Below are positions 55,201 through 63,633 of a DNA stretch of 64,000 nucleotides, one piece after another. The DNA comes from Pseudoalteromonas phenolica. GTDB taxonomy: Bacteria > Pseudomonadota > Gammaproteobacteria > Enterobacterales > Alteromonadaceae. The stretch spans positions 62,001-126,000 of the forward strand of contig NZ_PPSW01000007.1 of assembly GCF_005876835.1 (NCBI RefSeq), written 5' to 3'. Below the pieces are notes generated by a model, which saw nothing but the letters and a program-made list of their open reading frames with translations, was not told the DNA's origin and searched no databases. A program made the position numbers and the translations under genes. Position 1 is the stretch's first letter, and each line of letters opens with the position of its first letter.

Positions 55201-55889
55201 ATACAGATAACACCCCAAATTATCGCTTCGAGGTTAAGATCCCTATTCCGCTTAACCGTTTAGAAGAAGTTAGAATATGGCTAATGACCCATGCTTTATG
55301 GTTTAAGCCGCATTTTCCTGACCGCGATGTAAACAGCTTATATTTAGACACCCCCCATTTAGAGCGCTATGAAGAAAACCTTAGTGGGATCAGTGTACGC
55401 AAGAAAGTGCGCATTCGTTGGTACAATCAACTCGATGATGCCAATAAAGCCAAGCTTGAATTTAAACATCGCCAAGGTGGTAAAGGTTACAAGGTCACTT
55501 TCGATACCCAATTTGACTTTAATGATCCAGAGTTTAGCTGGGCCAAAGCGCTAAAACTCAGCTTTGACAATCTGCCTGAGCAAGGGCAATTGCTTTGGGG
55601 TGTTGAGCACACCCCCGTGCTTATCTGCCGCTATACGCGCCAGTATTTTATTTCGAACTGCCAGAAAATTAGAGCAACATTTGATAAAAACATTTGCGTC
55701 TATGACCAAAGGTATAAAGCCGATGTAAACCTGCACAGAAGTGTGCCGCTTGGAGATTATGTGTTGCTTGAGCTAAAAGCCGATGCGGAATTTGAGAAAG
55801 AACTAAGCCGCTTATTAGCTACTTGTCCGCTACGTCAGTCCCGCCATTCAAAGTATGTGAATGGTATTCGGCAATTAATGTGGCAATAA
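55197..55889 (+). CDS. VTC domain protein (polyphosphate polymerase fold)
   Basis: A 230-residue protein matching the VTC domain, named for the yeast vacuolar polyphosphate polymerase. It has the opening YRFEVKIPIPLNRLEEVRIW, the strand DVNSLYLDTPHLERYEENLS, basic strands VRKKVRIRWYNQ and AKLEFKHRQGGKGYK, a Glu/Lys pair in YVLLELKADAEF, and the C-terminal RHSKYVNGI. These basic and acidic tunnel residues are those needed for polymerising phosphate from ATP in the family, so activity is plausible but unproven. No SPX domain is present. Its ATG overlaps the stop codon of the CotH-like gene (ATGA). Confidence 0.88.
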   Translation: MNTDNTPNYRFEVKIPIPLNRLEEVRIWLMTHALWFKPHFPDRDVNSLYLDTPHLERYEENLSGISVRKKVRIRWYNQLDDANKAKLEFKHRQGGKGYKVTFDTQFDFNDPEFSWAKALKLSFDNLPEQGQLLWGVEHTPVLICRYTRQYFISNCQKIRATFDKNICVYDQRYKADVNLHRSVPLGDYVLLELKADAEFEKELSRLLATCPLRQSRHSKYVNGIRQLMWQ

Positions 55890-55898
55890 ATATGTTGA

Positions 55899-56073
55899 GC
55901 GTGGGGTAAACCCACGCCTACAACCGCAGTTTAAACCGCACAGAGTCTCTATCTGTAGGCGCGATTTTAGATCGCGCAGATTTCACCTTTTTGCGTGGGA
56001 TAAACCCTCGCCTACAATCATCATTAAAACCGCACTAGCCCATTACCCGTAGGCGCGATTTTATATCGCGCTT
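55899..56073. repeat. Two tandem palindromic repeat units
   Basis: Units begin at 55899 and 55993 (94-bp spacing). Each starts with a hairpin of the GCGTGGG-TAAA-CCCACGC type ending in CCTACA and closes with GTAGGCGCGATTTTATATCGCGC or a close variant. The same two hairpins occur in reverse orientation at 43560-43620, so they belong to one dispersed family. They may act as a terminator for the VTC operon. Confidence 0.75.
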
Positions 56074-56132
56074 TGCAATACATTTAAAATACGTCATAGT
56101 ATTTAACAACTTAAAACAACAACGATATCAAC

Positions 56133-56489
56133 ATGATGAAATACACATTTTTAGCCACGCTGCTCGTCGTTAGCACATCGAGCTTTGCAGCCATCAAAAC
56201 CAAAAAAGAAATCTTACTCGACAACGCCGACGTTGAAGTAATCAGAGCCACTTATCCTGCAGGTAGCGAGTCAGGCTTACATACGCATATTTATGCAAAC
56301 CGCGTTGTGTATTTTGTCAAAGGGGGCGTACTTGCCATCACACCTGAAGATACCAGTAAGCCTGACCGTATTATTACTGTAAAAGATGGCCAAACTCTGT
56401 ATATGCCAGGCGGCACGCACAATGTTAAAAATATCGGCGACAGTGAAATCATCATTGTTGAAACTGAAATAAAAAACAGCAAACTTTGA
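56133..56489 (+). CDS. Secreted cupin-domain protein
   Basis: A 118-residue protein with a signal peptide (about residues 1-20, ending FAAIKT) and a single conserved cupin barrel. It shows the two cupin motifs: YPAGSESGLHTHIYANRVVY with the metal-binding His pair, and YMPGGTHNVKNIGDSEIIIV with a further His. Small secreted cupins may bind metal or a small ligand; the function is unknown. There are no operon partners on either side. Confidence 0.83.
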   Translation: MMKYTFLATLLVVSTSSFAAIKTKKEILLDNADVEVIRATYPAGSESGLHTHIYANRVVYFVKGGVLAITPEDTSKPDRIITVKDGQTLYMPGGTHNVKNIGDSEIIIVETEIKNSKL

Positions 56490-56758
56490 AGCTAAGTATG
56501 TATAAGCAAATGAAATTATAAAACTCGATTTATTTGGGCTTGTGACAACGAAATGGATAACTTGTTTTCAAGCTCAAATACATGAATAACTTAACGTAAT
56601 CATTATTTTCACTGCGTAAGTTATTTGACTTCACTTAAGAATAGAACTTTTCAACTGTAACTAAATTTAACTTTATAATTAATAGACTTCCTGTTCAAAA
56701 ATAAATCAATAGCTATACTTAATCATGTTACCTAATCCTATTTTGTTAGGAAAAAATC

Positions 56759-59388
56759 ATGGAAGAAGCTATTCCCTATATCACAACCAACCACTCACTT
56801 ACTATTACCTCTATTAATAGAGCTGCAGAACGCTATCTAGAAAAATCATTACTTTTAAACCAATCAATAGATTACGTGTTCAATGCTAACTTTGACGTAA
56901 GCAACTTAGTTAAAACAGTTTACCAAGGCAAGGCACTCTCTTTTAGTAAGTACAAGATTGATAACGGTTTTTGCTTTGTATTCAACGTATCTGATGATGA
57001 GGTAGGTGAGCAACTAGACTTCTTAAATAGTGCGATTGAAAACTCTTGCATCGGTGTCTGGGGATTCAATATCGAAACTAAAAAAGTATACCTCTCAGAT
57101 ATTGCTCGGAGCTTTCTTGGTCTAACTCAATCACAAAATATAAGCTGGAGAAAGTTACTTTCTTTTGTTCACAAAGAAGATAGGCCACAGTTTCCTATAC
57201 TTTTCGAAAACCATATTAATCTAGGTGCGCCATTACAATTTGACTTTAAGCTTAGCCGAAACAACGACGAGAAGTGGTTCGCATTAAAAGGCAGCCTTTG
57301 TAACTGCATAAAGGATAAATGGATAAATGGATAAATGGCACAATCCAAGATTGTACGTTCGAGAAGCTTGCGATCCTATCTTTAAATGATGCCAATGAAA
57401 GTAAACAACTAGCCATTGAAGCTGGCAAAATTGGTACATGGAGAAGTACTAAAGATACACATGATTGGCTATGGAGTTGGGATTTACAAGCAAATCAAAT
57501 TTTTAAAATGAATCCAGAAGATATTGGAAATCTTGATAAATGGGTGCAACGGCTTCACCCAGAAGATAAAGAAAGAGTATTAACATCTTTAGAGCATAGC
57601 CTATTAACAGGCGAAGAGTTTAAGGAGCATTACAGAGGGATCTTAAACAATAACGAACTCATATATGTTTTTGCACAAGGACGGGTTGGCACAGACCCTA
57701 AAGGGGTACCTTGCCGTATAGACGGTGTTTGTATCGATCAAACTGAAATTTTTTCTACGCAAAAGGCTTTAAAAGAGCTAAATATGCAATTGGAAAGCCG
57801 TGTTATTGAACGAACTGAGGAGCTGCATAAAACACTCGAAAAAGCTGAAAACGCTAATAAGATTAAATCTGAGTTCTTATCAATGATTAGCCATGAATTA
57901 AGAACTCCCTTGAATGGCATTGTAGGTTCGCTCGATTTATTATCAAATAATACCTTACCAGCAGACTCTCGAGAGCTTGTTAATACAGCATATTCTTCAG
58001 CTAATCACCTTATCAGCATTCTGAATGATATTCTGGATTTAAATAAAATAGAGGCTGGTAAAATAGAATTAGAGACTGTCAGTTTTAATATCTCCCAACT
58101 GCTGACAGAAGTAATCAATACATTTTCAGCTTCAGCCTTCGAGAAAGGAATTCAGCTAACCATATACGAGAACTTCCAAAATAATTTAACGTTCAAAGGT
58201 GATGAGAAGCGCCTTAGGCAAATTTTATTAAATATTCTCGGTAATGCACTTAAGTTTACTAACGCCTCGCATATACAGCATAAACAGATTTCGATATCTG
58301 TGCATATAGAACTGTTGAACATTTATCAATCTGAAGTATCAATTAAGATATCTGATACTGGTATTGGTATGAGTAAGGAAACAATTAGTAAGTTATTTAC
58401 TCCTTTCACACAAGCAGAGAAATCAACAACCAGAAAATTCGGGGGGACAGGTCTGGGCCTATCTATTTGTGGAAAACTGATTGATTTAATGGGAGGTGAA
58501 ATAAGTGTAGAAAGTATTTTAAATAAAGGCAGCGACTTCACAGTCAAAGTCCCTATGTGGGTAGATACTCATCAAGAATTACTAACTAAGCAACATAAAA
58601 TTATTTTTTACCATATTGGCTCGCCATCAGATAACAACCAATACCTTCAAAAGCTAATTGAAAGCAATAATAAAACCCAAGAGTGTAGTAATTTAGATAA
58701 AATCACCAACCTTCACACATCTTTCGATTACCTCATTTTACTAGTATCAAATATTAATCAGTTAAAGAAATTGCATAAAAAAATAGAGTTATTAGAAAAA
58801 GCTATTGTCTTCGTAGAACCAAAAGACTACGAAAATCTAAGTATAGAACTTCCTCATTTAGCCCTAACAGTTAATCAGCCAATTACTCTTACAAGTTTTG
58901 AACAGCTACTAAAAGATTCTAATCAAGATGACTTTTTCCTTAAGGATCTCAGCATAACAGAGTTTTCATCTGCATTAATTTCGAATGAAAACGACTCAAC
59001 TAACTCTAAACATGATGTGCTTTTAGTTGAAGATAATCACTTAAATCAAAAATTACTAAAGAGCCAGTTAGCAAAGCTAGGTATAGAATGCGACGTAGCA
59101 AACAATGGGAAAGAAGGTTTAATCCATTGGCGAAATCATGATTACAAATTAATTCTAACCGACTGCCATATGCCAGAATTAGACGGCTATGAAATGACAC
59201 AAAACATTCGAACTGAAGAGGCCCTTTTAGAAAAACAACCTGTGCCTATTATTGCTGTTTCTGGTGCAGTTATGAAAGGTGAAAAAGAGCTGTGCACCTC
59301 AATTGGCATGAATGACTTTTTAAGTAAGCCTGTAAAACTTTCAGAAATTAAACTAATAATGGAAAGATGGTATGAGCAGCCCAAATAA
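56759..59388 (+). CDS. PAS-PAS hybrid sensor histidine kinase, currently split by an octamer repeat
   Basis: Two overlapping frames encode one kinase. Frame one (56759-57334, 191 residues) has an N-terminal region and a PAS domain (about 75-190: IGVWGFNIETKKVYLS, WRKLLSFVHKEDRPQF). It ends in DKWING followed by TAA inside three copies of GGATAAAT (57313-57336). Frame two starts at 57319, MDKWINGTIQDC, and continues with a second PAS domain, a coiled coil and the kinase core: SMISHELRTPLNG with His 192, ILGNALKFT, and KFGGTGLGLSICGK. It ends with a receiver domain whose phospho-acceptor is Asp 615 (LTDCHMPELDGYE). With two repeat copies the frames join in register. The Hpt and response-regulator genes follow with overlaps. 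Confidence 0.85.
57313..57336 (+). repeat. Tandem octamer GGATAAAT x3 at the kinase frame junction
   Basis: Three perfect copies of GGATAAAT (plus GG) lie exactly where the PAS frame stops and the kinase frame begins. Copy number three puts a TAA in frame one. Two copies would give the continuous reading CIKDKWINGTIQDC. Changing by one 8-bp unit shifts the frame, which makes slipped-strand switching possible. Confidence 0.9.
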
Positions 59389-59725
59389 CCTTCAAACTCT
59401 AAATAATGACACAATCATTGATCTAATTGGAAATGAGCCCATAAAAATCAAAAAATTTCAGCATGAATTTTTAATACAATCAGCCTCTTCGCTCAAAGAA
59501 ATTGTCAATTACTTCAATTCAAATGACTTTTTTAACATTAAGGAAAGTGCACACTTTCTAAAAACTTCTGCAAAAGCAATTGGTGCTGAACGAAGTGCTT
59601 ACTTTTTAGAAAGTATTGAAGAACAGTGTTTAGTAAATAATAAACCAGCTATCAAACAGCTACTCATAAAATTAAACACTGAATTAAAAGCGATAAAATC
59701 GGAATTGAGAAATGAAGAACCATAA
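59372..59725 (+). CDS. Hpt (histidine phosphotransfer) protein
   Basis: A 117-residue phosphotransfer protein. The conserved motif ESAHFLKTSAKAIGAERSAY contains the phospho-acceptor His at residue 61, followed by a helix typical of the four-helix Hpt bundle. It should carry phosphate from the receiver domain of the hybrid kinase to the response regulator encoded next. It overlaps the kinase gene by 17 bases and the response-regulator gene by 14, so all are translated together. Confidence 0.88.
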   Translation: MSSPNNLQTLNNDTIIDLIGNEPIKIKKFQHEFLIQSASSLKEIVNYFNSNDFFNIKESAHFLKTSAKAIGAERSAYFLESIEEQCLVNNKPAIKQLLIKLNTELKAIKSELRNEEP

Positions 59726-60884
59726 CAGAGTAGCAAAGCGTCATCCTTCGATTTTAATATTAGCTCACAAAGAAGAAGACGTTCACGGAGTAAACGAGAT
59801 TATTTCAGAACAGACTGATGATTATAGCTGCCTAATTATAAAAAAAACTGCATTTGAAGATATTAAGCAACTAGCACCTAAAGTGTTACTTTTCGCACTC
59901 TCAGACGTAAAAAAAAGTATTTGTATGTATAACCAATTAATTAAGAGGAACTATTTAATAAAAAACCACTATAGTGTTTTACTTTGCAGCAATAAAGAAT
60001 CTGGGCTTGCATTTAAGTGTTGCTTAAAAAAGCTTTTCGACAGCTACTTTGTGTTTCAACCGTTATATGAAAAGTTTAGGCTCCAACTTATTATTTTCGA
60101 AGGACTTAAAAGGTTTGATTCTGCATCAGACTGTATTAATTCACTAAATGAATTAGTACAAAACCATGACAAGGAAATAAACTCTCAGATTGAATTAGGT
60201 TTAAGTTATAAAGAATCTTTGATTGAAGAAATTAACAAAAGTAGAACAGAGGTAAACTCACTAAACAAAGGGTTGCTAGATCAATTACCAGACGATATCA
60301 GTAAAAAATTAATAAATGACCTCAATGAAGAGCACCTGCAGCCTTTATTAAATGCACTTGAACACTCTATTTCTTGTAAATTACTTGAGTTAGTTGATAG
60401 TTTGAAACACTCTAAAAGTTTAAATAACCAACTAATACAGAAACTTGAACAGCCAATTTTCCCCAATAAAGAATTATCAAATGACTCTAACCTAGCGATA
60501 AATTCAATTGAACCTGAGCTGCCCCAATCTATTCTGCTCGTTGAAGATAACCACATTTATAGAGAAATGATAGGTGAAGTTCTTTCAAGTCAAGGGTTTG
60601 AAGTAGAGCAGGTTGATGATGGTTTAGCTGCTATAAAGAAAATAAAGCAGCATAAATATAATTTAATATTAATGGATCTGTTCTTACCAAATTTAGATGG
60701 TTTAAATACTACTAAACATATCCGCAATGTAGGAAAAAATAAGTTAACACCAGTAGTGGCTTTGTCTGGTAATAAAAATAAGCAATTAGTGAAAAAATGG
60801 GCTAACCATGGCTTGGATGGTTACATTTTGAAACCTTCAACAAAAGAAGAGATCCTCACTACGATAAAAAAAGTACTTAAATAA
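59712..60884 (+). CDS. Response regulator with degenerate N-terminal receiver and coiled coil
   Basis: A 390-residue regulator, the last gene of the phosphorelay operon. Residues about 10-135 have the size and strand pattern of a receiver domain (ILILAHKEEDVHGVNEIISE) but lack the acidic pocket, with SDVKKS where the phospho-Asp would be expected. A helical linker of about 130 residues follows. The C-terminal receiver is intact (SILLVEDNHIYREMIGEVLS, LILMDLFLPNLDGLNTTKHI with Asp 322, then VVALSGN and KPSTKEE). No DNA-binding or enzymatic output domain is seen, so it probably acts by protein contact. Confidence 0.83.
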   Translation: MKNHNRVAKRHPSILILAHKEEDVHGVNEIISEQTDDYSCLIIKKTAFEDIKQLAPKVLLFALSDVKKSICMYNQLIKRNYLIKNHYSVLLCSNKESGLAFKCCLKKLFDSYFVFQPLYEKFRLQLIIFEGLKRFDSASDCINSLNELVQNHDKEINSQIELGLSYKESLIEEINKSRTEVNSLNKGLLDQLPDDISKKLINDLNEEHLQPLLNALEHSISCKLLELVDSLKHSKSLNNQLIQKLEQPIFPNKELSNDSNLAINSIEPELPQSILLVEDNHIYREMIGEVLSSQGFEVEQVDDGLAAIKKIKQHKYNLILMDLFLPNLDGLNTTKHIRNVGKNKLTPVVALSGNKNKQLVKKWANHGLDGYILKPSTKEEILTTIKKVLK

Positions 60885-61116
60885 AAAAGTGACCTTTATC
60901 TCTAAGAATGTTTTTAAGTGCGAAAGAGTACATTAATTTCACCATATTGAGTTGATGGTACTTCAAAAAACTCTCAAATTAATTCGCAAATTGCAAATTA
61001 AGTTTCAAAACGAAATTTAAAAGTTTCGTTAAATTAATAATCAATAACTTACAATTGGCACACCCTCTGCTTTATCTACAGTGAGTAAATTAAAAATGAA
61101 GTATGAGGAAGCCGCC

Positions 61117-61323
61117 ATGTATACATTAACTACTTATCAAAACCTTAAAGAGTTATTCCCTGAATTAAACGCTCAACTTTTTAATAGTTCTCACGACTAT
61201 CGCAAACAAGTATTAGCCATGCTAGAAAAGCAAGAGTGCAAATTGCATGACTTAAACGAACAATTCATGGGTGAAAAGCATGAAGCGTCTCGAGAAGAGG
61301 CCTGTGTATTAGGGTACAACTGA
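61117..61323 (+). CDS. Small protein of unknown function
   Basis: A 68-residue protein from the ATG at 61117, eight bases after GAGGA; the open frame reaches a GTG at 61081, but the ribosome site favours the later start. The sequence (MYTLTTYQNLKELFPELNAQ and so on) is mostly helical and charged, with no signal or membrane segment. It is not recognised. It stands alone downstream of the phosphorelay operon. Confidence 0.55.
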   Translation: MYTLTTYQNLKELFPELNAQLFNSSHDYRKQVLAMLEKQECKLHDLNEQFMGEKHEASREEACVLGYN

Positions 61324-61538
61324 TGCAAAACTATTTAAAACTCTAATAGCCAGAGTAATGCTATTTATATATGCACACTCTGGCTTTGCCATTTTTCACA
61401 ACCACAGGACGAGGTTACAACAATGAGATAACACCTATGATCAGCTTTGCCTATATAATTCGATTTCAAATGGCTTTTAGCCCTGTATACTGCCCGCCAA
61501 AACCAATTAATGTGATAGAGCAGTTCAGGTATTTTTCT

Positions 61539-61883
61539 ATGCGTAAGTCCGACAAAAAAATAGACAATCAACTCAGAGAATCACTTACTCAAGTGTGTGA
61601 TGCCGCCCTCAAAGATATCGAAGGGTTTCAGTGGCTAACTCACCAAGCTAACTACTCAGATTTTCCAAATAGCTTAAAGATCACCTGTGTGTTTGATACC
61701 AACGAACAATTGAATGACTACTTAAACTCGTCACAGAATGCATATTTACTCGATCTTATTAGTAAAGAGTTAAATATTATGAAATTAAAAATAAAGTCAG
61801 TGGCTAAAGTAGTCAGTTACGACTCTGAAGAAAACTGCCTGGCTGAACATAATGGTAATTGGGCTAGAAGATTAGGTAACTAG
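61539..61883 (+). CDS. Conserved small protein, possibly of the group auto-named Fis-like
   Basis: I take the ATG at 61539, nine bases after AGGT, giving 114 residues starting MRKSDKKIDNQLRESLTQVC; the frame continues upstream to 61371 without family character. The sequence DIEGFQWLTHQANYSDFPNS and the ending NWARRLGN are typical of a small cytoplasmic family found in Shewanella and Pseudoalteromonas, which I recall being auto-annotated as a Fis-family regulator. I see no helix-turn-helix that would support that name. Function unknown. Confidence 0.7.
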   Translation: MRKSDKKIDNQLRESLTQVCDAALKDIEGFQWLTHQANYSDFPNSLKITCVFDTNEQLNDYLNSSQNAYLLDLISKELNIMKLKIKSVAKVVSYDSEENCLAEHNGNWARRLGN

Positions 61884-61887
61884 GAAG

Positions 61888-61914
61888 CTAGGTAACTAAA
61901 AGCTAGTTACCTAG
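61888..61914. terminator. Bidirectional hairpin between convergent genes
   Basis: CTAGGTAACTA and TAGTTACCTAG form an 11-bp stem with a five-base loop, between the stop codons of the small conserved gene and azoR. A further partial copy of TAGGTAACTA lies just before it. Confidence 0.6.
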
Positions 61915-61922
61915 AGCTGAAA

Positions 61923-62606
61923 TCAATTTAAATTCACACTTTTCTTCTCAGATAAAACGCTGGCAATAGCGCTTAATTTCTGCTCTGCCATATTCATTGA
62001 ATTTTTATGTCGTTCGTCGGCAAATTCTTGATATTCAGAGGCGACTTCAAAAATCTGATCAACTCCCAAATATTTGCTCAAAGTGCGAAGATGCGGCACT
62101 AAATGGCTATGCGCTTCGTTGATACCGCCTTTTTCAAAACCAAATTCACCACTTGAAGTAATAATAACCAAAGTCTTACCCGACATTAACGGCGCTAAAG
62201 GCTTATCGCCACGGGCTAAGTCAAAATCAAAGGTTTCATTAATACGAATGATTTGATCAAACCACGCCTTGAGTTGTGCAGGCATACCATAGTTGTACAT
62301 GGGCGATGAAATTACGATCACATCCGCTTTTGCAAGCTCAGCAATATAGGTATCAGACTGAGCCAAGATTTGCTGTTGCTGTGCCGTTCTGCTAGCCTTT
62401 GGCGTAAACACCGCACCAATCCAATCTTGCGTAATAAACTGCGGCGGGTTCACTCCGATATCTCGATACATATACTCATCTATGTGAGTTTGCTTTTTCA
62501 GCTCTGAGATAAATCTTCTTGCCAGTTTTTTAGAAATAGAATCATGATCAGGATTGTCGTTAGAAATTGCTCTTACGCTTGCATCTATATGTAGTACAAC
62601 ACTCAT
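61923..62606 (-). CDS. azoR: FMN-dependent NADH-azoreductase
   Basis: A 227-residue flavodoxin-like quinone reductase/azoreductase that uses NADH and FMN to reduce quinones and azo compounds. The FMN-binding motif SSPMYNYGMPAQLKAWFDQI is conserved, with further cofactor positions at LVIITSSGEFGF and an N-terminal HIDASVRAISND. It is slightly longer than E. coli AzoR (201). GAGGTA precedes the ATG. The divergent LysR gene starts 131 bases away and probably controls it, perhaps in response to quinones. Confidence 0.93.
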   Translation of the reverse strand: MSVVLHIDASVRAISNDNPDHDSISKKLARRFISELKKQTHIDEYMYRDIGVNPPQFITQDWIGAVFTPKASRTAQQQQILAQSDTYIAELAKADVIVISSPMYNYGMPAQLKAWFDQIIRINETFDFDLARGDKPLAPLMSGKTLVIITSSGEFGFEKGGINEAHSHLVPHLRTLSKYLGVDQIFEVASEYQEFADERHKNSMNMAEQKLSAIASVLSEKKSVNLN

Positions 62607-62737
62607 TTTTTAGTACCTCATTGGTTTAATTTGTGTGTCATTTTTGTCACTTTTTGATACTTAAACAAACGAGTAAAAAACATTTACAGATGAGTTAAAC
62701 TTATCTATTTTACTTTTTTAAGTTAACGATAACCGCT

Positions 62738-63586
62738 ATGAATGTTTCATTACCCGCACTAAAAGCATTTGAGTCGGCAGCAAGACTGGGGAGTTTTAAA
62801 GCGGCAGCCACAGAGCTGGCAATTTCACCCACAGCTGTTTCTCACCACATAAATAACCTTGAGCAACGACTCAATGTGAACTTATTTATTCGTGAAACAA
62901 GAAAAGTCACGCTCACAGCTGCTGGAAGGCAATTGGCAGAAGCCACAAACCAAGGCTTTAACATCATACAAGCTGGTATTGATAAAGTGACGGCGAAAGA
63001 CAAATTGATCAATGTCGCAACCACCTCATCTTTTGCCGCATTAGTGCTTATTCCAGCGCTACACGGCTTTTATCAGCAATTCCCTCAGATAACTGTCAAC
63101 ATCACCAGTGGTGAACAACTTACAACAGATAACTTCACCTTACCCGTTAGATTTGGAATACGTGAGCAACAAAACCAAGCAGATATCATCAAGTGCGAGC
63201 AATTTAATCTGTTTAGTGCGCCGCATGTCGCAGATAAATTCATCTACAATGATTGCGTGACTATTTACACCACCAAGTGGAAAAACAACGCTTTTCCAAA
63301 AGCCCCACTTGAAGACTGGCTTGCTCTTAATGCATTACAAGACAAACAAGTTGTCGTTAAGTATTTCGATCAAGAGCTGTTTGGCATTCAACAAGCCATG
63401 CTCGAAAACGCCTATGTGTTTTGTTCAAAAACACTCACTCAAGGATACCTGCAAGCCGGACTACTTAAAGAATTGAACACCCAAGCTATCGATTCTGCCT
63501 TTTGTTACTACATCGAAAACAAACAAAAAAATACCTCTAGACACAACCATATGTTCATCGAATGGTTAGACAATCTCATGCTGTAA
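62738..63586 (+). CDS. LysR family transcriptional regulator
   Basis: A 282-residue LysR-type regulator. The N-terminal winged helix-turn-helix (LKAFESAARLGSFKAAATEL and AISPTAVSHHINNLEQRL) is of the GcvA-like class, and the C-terminal part is a periplasmic-binding-protein-like effector domain, rather short for the family. It is divergent from azoR, the usual arrangement of a LysR gene and its target. The effector is unknown. Confidence 0.93.
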   Translation: MNVSLPALKAFESAARLGSFKAAATELAISPTAVSHHINNLEQRLNVNLFIRETRKVTLTAAGRQLAEATNQGFNIIQAGIDKVTAKDKLINVATTSSFAALVLIPALHGFYQQFPQITVNITSGEQLTTDNFTLPVRFGIREQQNQADIIKCEQFNLFSAPHVADKFIYNDCVTIYTTKWKNNAFPKAPLEDWLALNALQDKQVVVKYFDQELFGIQQAMLENAYVFCSKTLTQGYLQAGLLKELNTQAIDSAFCYYIENKQKNTSRHNHMFIEWLDNLML

Positions 63587-63633
63587 TGGAACAATAAGCA
63601 TCGAGTAAAAGCTGAATTAAGGAGAGTTATCAG

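Noticed and set aside
61371-61538. Upstream extension of the small conserved protein
   Set aside because: The added 56 residues lack family character, and a ribosome site precedes the later ATG.
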